Made by a program: the position numbers and the translations under genes | In this document: one piece after another, positions 56,379 to 63,993 of the stretch | How the letters are laid out: every line of letters starts with the position of its first letter | Position numbering within the stretch: the stretch's first letter is position 1 | From: Acetilactobacillus jinshanensis_A | GTDB taxonomy: Bacteria; Bacillota; Bacilli; Lactobacillales; Lactobacillaceae | Direction of reading: 5' to 3' | Length of the DNA stretch: 64,000 nucleotides | Assembly: GCA_043289735.1 (NCBI GenBank) | Contig: CP171343.1 | Location: 372,001-436,000, forward strand | The notes under the pieces: generated by a model | The model's database searches: none | Seen by the model: the letters and a program-made list of their open reading frames with translations, nothing else | What the model was told of the DNA's origin: nothing

Positions 56379-56675
56379 TTACTTTAACACCCTTAGTAAG
56401 TCGTTAACGTTCATATTTAACACCTTAGCGTACTTTTTTATGGAATACATCGTATCATTGGGTGTCATACCGGTCGTCTCCCAACGGTGAACTACGCCCT
56501 GAGTTACGCCGCATTCTTTAGCGGCACCGTCAAGGGTCCACATGTTGCCCATTCGGCGTTCTGCTAATTTAGAACGGGTCCCCTGGGCATGCTTAGCTTG
56601 ATGCTTAGCGTGCTTGACCGTTTTATTCTTCATGTTGTTAACGGCGTTTTTATTAAGTAAATCACTAAATTTCAT
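56379..56675 (-). CDS. Small HTH DNA-binding protein
   Basis: A 98-residue protein with a basic N-terminal half (KHAKHQAKHAQGTRSKLAER) and a C-terminal helix-turn-helix (DGAAKECGVTQGVVHRWETT, followed by MYSIKKYAKVLNMNVNDLL), similar to XRE/Cro folds. ATG follows AAGGAGTT. It lies 17 bases after the integrase on the same strand and ends next to the N gap. It may act as an element regulator or excision factor; that is inference. Confidence 0.65.
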   Translation of the reverse strand: MKFSDLLNKNAVNNMKNKTVKHAKHQAKHAQGTRSKLAERRMGNMWTLDGAAKECGVTQGVVHRWETTGMTPNDTMYSIKKYAKVLNMNVNDLLRVLK

Positions 56676-56692
56676 GATTTTAACTCCTTATC

Positions 56693-57843
56693 TTACTTCT
56701 TATTTTTATAGATCTGCTCGATCGAGCTGCCTAAATTTTTTTTAGTGGCCGGATTACGCTGGGTGTAGATCGCTAACGTGATTTGCGGATTAGCGTGGCC
56801 CAGCGCATGTGAAACTTCCGTCAGGGGCATGCCGTTATTTAGCAAATAACTGGCGAACATGTGACGGAACGTATGGGCCGTAAAATGATTACTTAAGTAG
56901 CCTAAACCGGCCCGTTTTAAGATTCGTGACAGGTTTCTGGAAATGGTGGTGTTGGACATGGGATTTCCCCGGTTGCTCGTGAAAACGAACGTATTAGAAT
57001 TCCACGGTTTCCCCAGTCGTTTGAAAAGTTTAATCTGCCAGCTTTGGTATTTAACCAAGAACTGAGCTAATTCTTTTGACATTCCGATGATTCGACGACT
57101 ATGCGGGGTCTTCGGGGAACGATAACCGTTGCTGTCCCGGGTGTGATTAATGTGAATCCGAAGCTTATCCAGAATGACGTCTTGCCACTTTAAGCCCAAG
57201 AGTTCGCCTTCCCGCATGCCGGTGTCTTCGAGAACGTGAAAGACGGTCTGATACAGGATCGGCTCCTTATCTAACTGCCGGTTAAACCGGCTTAGTTCTT
57301 TCGCCGTCATCAAACGTTTTTTGACCTTGCCAGTAACTGCCGGGATCTTGGTTCCGCTTAGTTTATTTCGATCGATCAAATCGTTATCGACCGCTGAATT
57401 CATTAACGTAATCATTCGATGGTGGACGTTGACGATGGTGTTATGTTTTAAACCCTTTGCGATTAAAGTATTAATACACCTTCGCTGGTAGATATTTTTG
57501 TTGATCTGCCGAATTTTAACGTCACCCACGGTCGGGATGATGAAATCACGAAACGTATAAAGATACAGGTGATAAGTCGACGGCTTCCATCGGGACCGGT
57601 TCGCATCGATAAAACTATCGACCCACTCTCTAACGGTTAGATTGCGTTACCGATCATTAACTGGTGACGGACCTGGTCTAGATACAGATTAGCTTGCGTA
57701 AGCGTGTCAAAATTACGGCGAGAGATCTCGTGTCGCTTATGGCTATGGTCATAGTAGTTATAACGAAAGCCGTATTTCTTCCGCCCGTTCTTTTGTACGT
57801 AAAAGATATGCGGATAGCGTTTTAAATGATATTTTTTTGCCAT
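56693..57843 (-). pseudogene. Phage-type tyrosine integrase, one frameshift
   Basis: Site-specific recombinase. ATG 57843 opens an arm-type DNA-binding N-terminus (KRYPHIFYVQKNGRKKYGFR) to 57637. A one-base shift in an A run follows, after which LTVREWVDSFIDANRSRWKP and the rest continue to 56693. Catalytic residues are visible: Arg in EDTGMREGELLGLKW, His-x-x-Arg in HTFRHMFASYLL, His in HALGHANPQIT and Tyr in IYTQRNP. The catalytic domain is complete, so only the arm-binding domain is disconnected. It marks a prophage- or ICE-like insertion. No attachment repeat was found in the window. Confidence 0.85.
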
Positions 57844-57890
57844 TCGAGACCTTCAAACTAAGATTATTCTAATTTCATTTTATCATAACT

Positions 57891-58156
57891 ATGGAATTAA
57901 CGAAATTACTAACAATTAATCATTCTTGGAATCATTTTCAGCTAAGGTTCAGAAATTAAGTCGTTTGGGTGATTGTTTGTCAGTTGCTCATTACGTACGA
58001 TCGCCCCGGGCTTTGAAATACGGCCTCAATTTTACTAATAATCAAGATTTTCAAAAGCTATCGTCTAAAACTCAGAAACATTTAACGGATGAAGTCCAGG
58101 ACTGCACGATCTCGTATTCGCGGGATTTAGGTAAATTATTAAGTAAGAAGGCTTAA
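57891..58156 (+). pseudogene. Unknown small protein, likely frameshifted
   Basis: An ATG at 57891 gives MELTKLLTINHSWNHF and then shifts one base into SAKVQKLSRLGDCLSVAHYV, which runs to 58156. The alternative TTG at 57926 has no ribosome binding site. The helical protein (about 88 residues when joined) has no recognised domain. It precedes the zinc-ribbon gene by two bases. Confidence 0.45.
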
Positions 58157-58158
58157 TC

Positions 58159-58439
58159 ATGCACCGTAACGAAAATTAAAGAACGTTAAAAACGTTAAAA
58201 AACTGACTTTAGGCAAAGTCTGTCCCAACTGCCACTACCTCGTACCGGTTCATGAACGATATTGTTACCACTGCGGACTGAATTTTCTTAAACACGCCCG
58301 TTGCGCCGTGGTGGATGCCGGTAAACACAGTTTTCCGACCATGAAGGATACCCAGGTGTGTCCCCGTTGTCATCATAAGATTAGCTATACGAATCGCTAT
58401 TGTAATTATTGTGGATACGATATGCTTAAAGAAAAATAA
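58159..58439 (+). pseudogene. Double zinc-ribbon protein with damaged start
   Basis: Two CxxC-x(n)-CxxC ribbons are visible: CPNCHYLVPVHERYCYHCG and CPRCHHKISYTNRYCNYCG. Between them lies KHARCAVVDAGKHSFPTMKD. ATG 58159 reads only MHRNEN before a stop; the ribbon frame is one base over and has no start of its own. A one-base change in the A-rich leader would join them into a roughly 93-residue protein. Function unknown. Confidence 0.6.
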
Positions 58440-58455
58440 GTTAAGGAGGGGTATA

Positions 58456-58899
58456 ATGATATTTCTAATTGGAATTGGGGCGGGACTGTTACTTCCCGTT
58501 CAGACTTCGATTAATTCGAAGCTACGGTTTCGCGTGGGTTCACCCTATTTGGCTTCGACGGCATCCATGGTTACCGGGATGCTTTTTCTAATGGCCATTG
58601 CGTTACTCATGGGCCAGTCACTGCTACCATCGTTATCCGTCTTCGGTGACGATCATTGGTGGCTTGGCTTAGGTGGCTTAATGGGTGCCATTGCCTTTAC
58701 CATTAACGTCTTATTGCTACCGCATTTAGGTGCCGTTCAGACCATAATCATGCCATTAATCGGCCAGATCATCATGAGCATGAGTATCGATAACTTCGGC
58801 TGGTTTAATCTGCCGGTAAGCCATTTTAATGTGATTCGTCTATTGGGGGTAATCCTTTTACTCGGGGGCGTGTTAACGGTCATTTATCAGAAAAGATAA
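58456..58899 (+). CDS. DMT-type transporter, first DUF606 half
   Basis: A 147-residue membrane protein of the YdcZ/DUF606 group. Start ATG 58456 has AAGGAGG; the GTG at 58411 is less likely. Helices include FLIGIGAGLLLPVQTSINSK, YLASTASMVTGMLFLMAIAL and LLGVILLLGGVLTVIYQKR. In lactobacilli two DUF606 domains are often fused in one polypeptide of about 300 residues. Here a TAA ends the first half, and the second half follows in the same frame. The first half alone could dimerise as single-domain relatives do. Confidence 0.75.
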   Translation: MIFLIGIGAGLLLPVQTSINSKLRFRVGSPYLASTASMVTGMLFLMAIALLMGQSLLPSLSVFGDDHWWLGLGGLMGAIAFTINVLLLPHLGAVQTIIMPLIGQIIMSMSIDNFGWFNLPVSHFNVIRLLGVILLLGGVLTVIYQKR

Positions 58900-58905
58900 G
58901 ACTAA

Positions 58906-59334
58906 ACGCCGCAGGGAAACCCGATTCCTTGGCAGTTACTAGGAATCTTAGCGGGTTTCGCTCTAGCGGTTCAAACGTCTTCGAACGGCGCTCTCGGTCG
59001 AACGATTCACGCTCCGGTCAGCGCCGGCGTTTTTTCGTTTACTAGCGGTTCCGTAATTCTAGTCTTAGCCGTTGGCCTTCTGGAACATGATTTTGGTCAC
59101 TATTTAAAGGCCGTGGGTCACGGCAGCCGCTGGTGGATCTGGATCGGCGGTCCGCTGGGTGCCACTTACGCCTTTTGTAATCTAAGCCTAGCCCCGCTTA
59201 TCGGTGCCGGTCCCACCATTGTCCTGACGATTTTAGGTAACGTTGCCGGTAGCGTCGTGATTGATAAATTCGGTCTGCTCGGAACGGCTAAACGAGCCGT
59301 CGGCCTCCGTCAGTATTTAGGCAATATTTATTAA
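58906..59334 (+). pseudogene. DMT-type transporter, second DUF606 half without start
   Basis: Same frame as the preceding gene after two TAA codons (58897-58899 and 58903-58905). The sequence PWQLLGILAGFALAVQTSSN, then SAGVFSFTSGSVILVLAVG and WWIWIGGPLGATYAFCNLSL, is the second DUF606 repeat. Only a late GTG (59113) could start it, which would drop two helices. The pair therefore looks like one gene cut in its linker. Confidence 0.72.
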
Positions 59335-59960
59335 ATTATTTTAATGCTGTGATAAATGGTAAACGGTCGTTTTAAATTACTTAAGTTCTTAAAGAATGGA
59401 AATGCTAAAATAATTAAGACATATTGTAAACCAGTGCATACGTTATTCATATTTGAACCGCCAAAAGAAATTAAGAATAGGATAATAGTAATAATAGTCG
59501 TTTGTAGCCACATAGCATGTTCAGGCATTTGATGTTTATTAGTATGTAATATCCATTTAGGCCATAATTTTTTAGAGGATCCAAAGATAAAGACTTGAAT
59601 GGAGAATATAATAGAATTAAGAAGCCACCAGATTCGATTCCGCCATAAGCGAACATGGCGTATACAATAATCCAAGCAGATAGCCAAATGAACGTACCAA
59701 CAAATGCCCAACGTTCGCCTAAGGCCAGTTTTATCCAAGTGAAGACTCCACCACCATGATTACCAAGAGCTGATCCATATTCAGCAAACATAAAAGCAGT
59801 TGGAATGAAGAAGCAAATTGCTCCTAATAAATACCAAATAATACTAGAATAACTCATTTGGTCATAAGCAGTAGAAACGTTTACGAAACCAAAAGCGGTT
59901 GATAGAATCATTAAAATTAAGCTTAAAACGATGGCATCAATTTTAATGTTTAACTTTATT
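59331..59960 (-). pseudogene. Amino-acid permease remnant (APC family)
   Basis: The minus-strand N-terminal part reads IDAIVLSLILMILSTAFGFV, then YSSIIWYLLGAICFFIPTAF and FTWIKLALGERWAFVGTFIW, as in YjeM-like permeases. It then jumps to pieces such as TTIITIILFLISFGGSNMNN and TGLQYVLIILAFPFF in another frame. No start codon precedes the first part. About 200 of 480 residues remain. It is the second broken amino-acid permease in the window. Confidence 0.75.
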
Positions 59961-60024
59961 AGATAAATTATACTTTAATTAATTTATAGAAATAGAATAA
60001 TGATGGGATTCACTATTACTGATA

Positions 60025-60699
60025 TTATTCCATATTAGAACCTTCTTTATTAAGATCTAAAATAATTTTACTGACCGAAGTTTTACGATGATTCATCATG
60101 CCTTCCGCCTGAAGTAGCATATGATTTTCGTTAACGGAAACCACTTCTAATTCCGGATCGCCAATTTGGTTTTTTTTAAGGATCGCTTTGATTTGATCCA
60201 GCGTATCCGATTTATTGACGGCCCGAATCTGCAGCCGAACGCTAACGTTATTAACTAACCAGTCACTTAACGAATCATCGTGGAACATGAACTGAATGGC
60301 AACGATAATTACCGTAGCGGCAATGCCAATGATGTACAATCCAGCACCGACCGTCATACCAATGGCGGCCGTTGCCCAGATTCCAGCGGCGGTCGTTAAA
60401 CCGCTGACTTTAGTTCGACCGGTTAAAATCATTCCGGCACCGATGAAACCAATCCCGCTAATGATTTGAGCGGCGATTCGGGACGGATCCAAACTGATGT
60501 TATGCAGGGCTAGGATATCATAAAAGCCGTATTTAGAAACTAAGGTCGTCAATGCAGCACCGATGGCGACCACGATATGGGTTCGAATTCCGGCGCTCTT
60601 GAATTGGCGTGAACGTTCGTAACCGATTGCTCCACCACAGAGTAACGCAATTAAAAGCCTAACGATCCATTCGATTTCGGTTGAAGCTGAAATAATATC
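60025..60699 (-). CDS. MgtC/SapB family membrane protein, start unclear
   Basis: N-terminal membrane domain with EWIVRLLIALLCGGAIGYER, HIVVAIGAALTTLVS, GIGFIGAGMIL and GLTTAAGIWATAAIGM, followed by an ACT-like C-terminal domain (about 75 residues). The frame is open up to 60720, but no ATG, GTG or TTG occurs before the first helix; GTG 60573 would remove that helix. An ATT near 60696 is possible. Expected family length is about 225. Either a rare start is used or the start was lost. Function in Gram-positive bacteria is unclear; homologues help under low magnesium or acid. Confidence 0.7.
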   Translation of the reverse strand, partial: DIISASTEIEWIVRLLIALLCGGAIGYERSRQFKSAGIRTHIVVAIGAALTTLVSKYGFYDILALHNISLDPSRIAAQIISGIGFIGAGMILTGRTKVSGLTTAAGIWATAAIGMTVGAGLYIIGIAATVIIVAIQFMFHDDSLSDWLVNNVSVRLQIRAVNKSDTLDQIKAILKKNQIGDPELEVVSVNENHMLLQAEGMMNHRKTSVSKIILDLNKEGSNME

Positions 60700-60728
60700 A
60701 CTTCCCGTTAAATTTAGAGTTTAATTAT

Positions 60729-61054
60729 TTAATGTTTGGTTGGAAATATCGGTAAAATAACGGCACAGACGATACAGATAAATTCAAGAAACGCACAGCC
60801 GTTTTCATAAGTAAACAAAATCCAATAGACATTAATCCCGGCGTTTCGATAACGACGAACCGTTAAACTGATGCTCGGGATTAAACACCCTTTAAATGGC
60901 TAATTAATGTCCATAGTAATAAAACGACCCGGATTAGCCAATTACAAAAGAAAGCCCCCCAGTATTCGGTTCGGCTACTGTTACCTTTAAAATTTAGATA
61001 ATTCTGAAAAAATAAACGGTATGCTTTAAATATATTAACGTGTCTAGTACTCAT
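60729..61054 (-). pseudogene. DUF805 membrane protein, frameshifted
   Basis: ATG 61054 has AAAGGATG upstream. The DUF805 start NIFKAYRLFFQNYLNFKG and SSRTEYWGAFFCNWLIR is followed by a helix and then a stop. A second frame carries SISLTVRRYRNAGINVYWIL and FICIVCAVILPIFPT to 60729. One frame change and a shortened middle section are visible. DUF805 proteins have no assigned role. Confidence 0.72.
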
Positions 61055-61105
61055 GAATAATAATCATCCTTTACAATAACTATAAACTAAAAGATTATTC
61101 TCAAA

Positions 61106-61641
61106 TCAACTCCGTAGAAAGCAGTCCATGGTGTGATCGTTTACCATGCCACTCGCTTCCATAAACGAATAGACCGTTACGGGGCCCGTAAATTTAAAAC
61201 CCGCCTTTTTCATTTGTTTACTAATTTTTACTTGAGAATGGGTTGGATAATGGTTAACGATGGGCCGGTCGTTTACAAAACTCCATAAATAATGGTTCAG
61301 ATCAGTTCCGGATTGATTGATTCGATTAACTACCCTGGCATTATTAATAATTGCTTTTAACTTTAATCGATTTCGAATAATCTTCCGGTTATTAAAAGCT
61401 CTTGGTAAAGCCGGAGCCATCTTCATAACCTTCCGATAATTGAAATTATGAAAAGCGCGATCAAAAGCCGTTCGTTTATGTAGAACGGTTCGCCAGCTTA
61501 ACCCGGCTTGCATGATTTCTAAGGATAATAGCTCAAATAATCGTCGATTATCATGAAGCGGACGTCCCCATTCATGATCATGATAATCTTTCATTAACGG
61601 ATCGTTAACGTTGGCCCATTCACATCGATTAACTCAATTAG
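61106..61641 (-). pseudogene. tag: DNA-3-methyladenine glycosylase I, start codon lost
   Basis: Excises 3-methyladenine from DNA. The frame includes RCEWANVNDPLMKDYHDHEWG with the zinc-ligand Cys and His, and the C-terminal NDHTMDCFLRS with the other two ligands; the catalytic glutamate is in FELLSLEIMQAGLSW. The first canonical start is ATG 61594, after the zinc cysteine. Upstream of RCEW only GTT-AAT is in frame after a TGA, so the original start appears mutated. Translation from 61594 would lack one zinc ligand. Confidence 0.75.
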
Positions 61642-61649
61642 GCCTTCAA

Positions 61650-62435
61650 TCACTTTAGAACCCGGCCATGATACATATCCGAGTAGAACTTGATCTGCTG
61701 AGGAGTGTCGTTGCTGCTCGTAAATTTAACGGACTGTTTCTGATCTTGGGGAGCTGATAACCCCTTAGCATTTAACTGACGGGCCACGTAGCGCGCTAAA
61801 CCATCGTATCCGGTGTAAATAGCTGGTTGATCGCTAAATTCATGACTAATCAGCGATTTAATGTATGGATAGTGAGTGCAGCCTAAGACGACCGAATCGA
61901 TGTGATACTTTTTAAGAGGATCCAAGAACTTATGAACCAGTGCTTTAATCTGGGGTAAATTCTTAGAGCCACCTTCGATTAAATCGGCCAGACCGGGACA
62001 CGGCACTGAAAAGATCTGGTGTGATGACTGATACTTATCCAGCTGCCGATTGTATTTAGGTAAGCTCATGGTTAAAGGCGTCGCCATCACGGCAATATTC
62101 TGGCCGCCGTTATCAACGGCCTGTTTTAAAGCAGGTTCGATGCCGAAGATCGGTAGATCGGGATGCATTTTCATTAATTCAGCCTTGGCGGAACTAGTGG
62201 CCGTGTTGCAGGCAATTACGAACGCCTTGATATGATGGTGCCGGGTTAAATTTTTGTACACGTTATTCGTTAATTTAACGACCGCCCGCTTGGTTCGTTC
62301 ACCGTACGGCGCGTTTTTAGAATCACCGTAAAAAACAAAATCTTCGTGCGGCAGCATCTTAGCTAGCGTCGCAAGCGTACTGGTACCGCCGACACCGGAA
62401 TCCATAACGCCGATGGGTTCTTCATTTTTATTCAT
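61650..62435 (-). CDS. murI: Glutamate racemase
   Basis: Makes D-glutamate for peptidoglycan. It has 261 residues. The catalytic cysteines are in ACNTATS (about residue 75) and GCTHYP (about 187). GVMDSGVGGTS and YGDSKNAPYGER are substrate-binding motifs. ATG has AAGGAAG upstream. Intact. It stands alone between tag and the fRMsr operon. Confidence 0.95.
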   Translation of the reverse strand: MNKNEEPIGVMDSGVGGTSTLATLAKMLPHEDFVFYGDSKNAPYGERTKRAVVKLTNNVYKNLTRHHHIKAFVIACNTATSSAKAELMKMHPDLPIFGIEPALKQAVDNGGQNIAVMATPLTMSLPKYNRQLDKYQSSHQIFSVPCPGLADLIEGGSKNLPQIKALVHKFLDPLKKYHIDSVVLGCTHYPYIKSLISHEFSDQPAIYTGYDGLARYVARQLNAKGLSAPQDQKQSVKFTSSNDTPQQIKFYSDMYHGRVLK

Positions 62436-62542
62436 ATTATTACTTCCTTAGTAAACTAAATTCGATTACCTAGAATATAATTAATTAAAAATGTAATTTT
62501 ATGAAAAGAAAAAATTCTTCACCAAAATTTTAGCAATTTTTT

Positions 62543-62953
62543 CTAAAATCTCTTGATCTTTTTACTAAAAGCATTCAGTTGATTAGAATCTAAATCCATG
62601 ACCCCGATTACTTTAGAATCCTTTAGTAACGGAACCACGATTTCGGATTGACTAGCACTGTCACAGGCGATGTGACCCGGAAATTTGCTAACGTCTTTAA
62701 CTAGTTGGGTTCTGTTAGTCTGATCAGCAGTTCCGCAAACGCCCTTACCGTTCGGAATTATGTTACAGGCTAACTTTCCTTGGTAGGGCCCTAACCATAG
62801 ATGATTAGCTTTCGGACGGTACATGTAGAATCCAGCCCAACTAACTTGAGGATTAGTCTGCATCAATAAAGCCGCGACGTTAGCTAAATTGGTTACCACG
62901 TTATTTACGTCAGTCGTCAGCGCCTCAGCTTGTGATACTAAGATTGAATCCAT
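62543..62953 (-). CDS. Free methionine-(R)-sulfoxide reductase, C-terminal frameshift
   Basis: GAF-domain fRMsr enzyme that reduces free Met-R-sulfoxide. The three conserved cysteines are visible (LACNII, GKGVCG and HIACDS), as are SWAGFYMYRP, SEIVVPL and GVMDLDS. The frame ends with FSKKIKRF at 62543. One base over, the expected C-terminal helix DQEILEKIAKILVKNF continues, so an A is probably missing in an A run. Only the last helix is affected; partial activity is possible. It shares an operon with two unknown genes upstream. Confidence 0.85.
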   Translation of the reverse strand: MDSILVSQAEALTTDVNNVVTNLANVAALLMQTNPQVSWAGFYMYRPKANHLWLGPYQGKLACNIIPNGKGVCGTADQTNRTQLVKDVSKFPGHIACDSASQSEIVVPLLKDSKVIGVMDLDSNQLNAFSKKIKRF

Positions 62954-62965
62954 AATTATGTCCTT

Positions 62966-63337
62966 TTAAAAGACCGTCTTACGATTAACGGTCCCCTTCA
63001 CGTTTTTAGTTGCCTTAAAGCTCTTCCAGTCAACTTTGATTAATTTTAATTGATGAAGGGCCGCAAAATTAAAGTTTAACGACGGTTTATTGAACATGAA
63101 TTTTTTAACGACGGCTGATTTAGGAACGTTAAAACGATCCCGATCGTCCATTTTGGAGATTAGAAATTTAATAAGTCCCAAAGTATCGGAAGTTTGCGTC
63201 TTAGCGGTTAACTTAGCGTTTTGATCATCGTTAATGTTTTCGTCAAAGTTGGTCAAGCTTTTGACGATTCGAGGGCGCACTTTAGGCTTTTTTGCCATTC
63301 GTTTTAATAATTTCTTATTAATTCTCATGGTGGTCAT
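62966..63337 (-). CDS. Unknown 123-residue basic protein
   Basis: Basic N-terminus (NKKLLKRMAKKPKVRPRIVK) followed by a mixed region (TSDTLGLIKFLISKMDDRDR, PSLNFNFAALHQLKLIKVDW). I recognise no family. It overlaps the end of the 176-residue gene by 20 bases and precedes the fRMsr gene by 12 bases, indicating one transcript. Confidence 0.6.
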   Translation of the reverse strand: MTTMRINKKLLKRMAKKPKVRPRIVKSLTNFDENINDDQNAKLTAKTQTSDTLGLIKFLISKMDDRDRFNVPKSAVVKKFMFNKPSLNFNFAALHQLKLIKVDWKSFKATKNVKGTVNRKTVF

Positions 63338-63848
63338 CGCTTTCCCGAGCCTGATTCTTAATTACGATTTCTGCATAGTGAATAATGCTTAGCGCCATCA
63401 CGGCGTATTCAGCGATGGCTTTCTTTAAATGTAAGTAGCCGTGGGTCTTAAAGTGCTGAACGATCGTCCCCCGCTTATTAACGGGCTTTAAATAGCTGAA
63501 CATACTGTGAGGATTATTCATATAACGAACCAGGCCCCCGCTGTAAATTGGGATCACGTTGATCTTTCGAACCTTAGTCTGTTTTAATTGAAGATTATAA
63601 ATAATTTTAACCGCCTCAACAGCAACCTTTAATAGATTACCGTCATCGTTAAAATGAATATCGTTATGATCGTCAATCGTAAAGCGAAGGTTAATACTAA
63701 AGCCTAGCGCTCGATGATCACTCACCTGAAGATGAGCGAAGTTAATGATGGTTACGGAATAATGATAGGCGTCTAACGGTAATAAGTTTACGTTTAAACC
63801 GTACGGCTGTTTTTTCATATCCGAAGTTAAATTTTCGAGATTAAGCAT
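63318..63848 (-). CDS. Unknown 176-residue protein
   Basis: ATG 63848 follows AAGGGGG. The first half is beta-rich (GLNVNLLPLDAYHYSVTIIN, HRALGFSINLRFTIDDHND). The second half has a helix ending KKAIAEYAVMALSIIHYAEI and an acidic/His tail SDDHHEN. No recognised domain, signal peptide or clear membrane segment. It is the first gene of the three-gene operon with the 123-residue protein and fRMsr. Confidence 0.65.
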   Translation of the reverse strand: MLNLENLTSDMKKQPYGLNVNLLPLDAYHYSVTIINFAHLQVSDHRALGFSINLRFTIDDHNDIHFNDDGNLLKVAVEAVKIIYNLQLKQTKVRKINVIPIYSGGLVRYMNNPHSMFSYLKPVNKRGTIVQHFKTHGYLHLKKAIAEYAVMALSIIHYAEIVIKNQARESDDHHEN

Positions 63849-63918
63849 TTTATCCCCCTTTTAAGGATACTATCTTCCGTCCTTAATATCTTATGTTATA
63901 ATTAATTTGTCAAGTTAT

Positions 63919-63993
63919 GGAGGATTAGCTCAGTTGGTCCAGAGCACTTGCATCACACGCAAGGGGTCGTGGGTTCGAATCCCACATCCGCCA
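63919..63993 (+). tRNA. tRNA-Val(CAC) with an acceptor mismatch
   Basis: A 75-nt cloverleaf: acceptor GGAGGAT/ATCCGCC, D-arm GCTC/GAGC, anticodon stem CTTGC/GCAAG with loop ATCACAC (anticodon CAC, valine GUG), T-arm GTGGG-TTCGAAT-CCCAC and discriminator A. Position 3 is A opposite G70, where valine tRNAs usually have C3-G70. A TATAAT box lies about 20 bases upstream. Confidence 0.9.

Noticed and set aside
62508..62543. Inverted repeat GAAAAAATT/AATTTTTTC at the fRMsr end
   Set aside because: It lies in what should be the coding end of fRMsr and has an 18-base loop, so it is weak evidence for a terminator.
63861..63886. TTAAGGA/TCCTTAA inverted repeat before tRNA-Val
   Set aside because: Seven-base arms with a 12-base spacer and no T run; it may be chance in the AT-rich promoter region.
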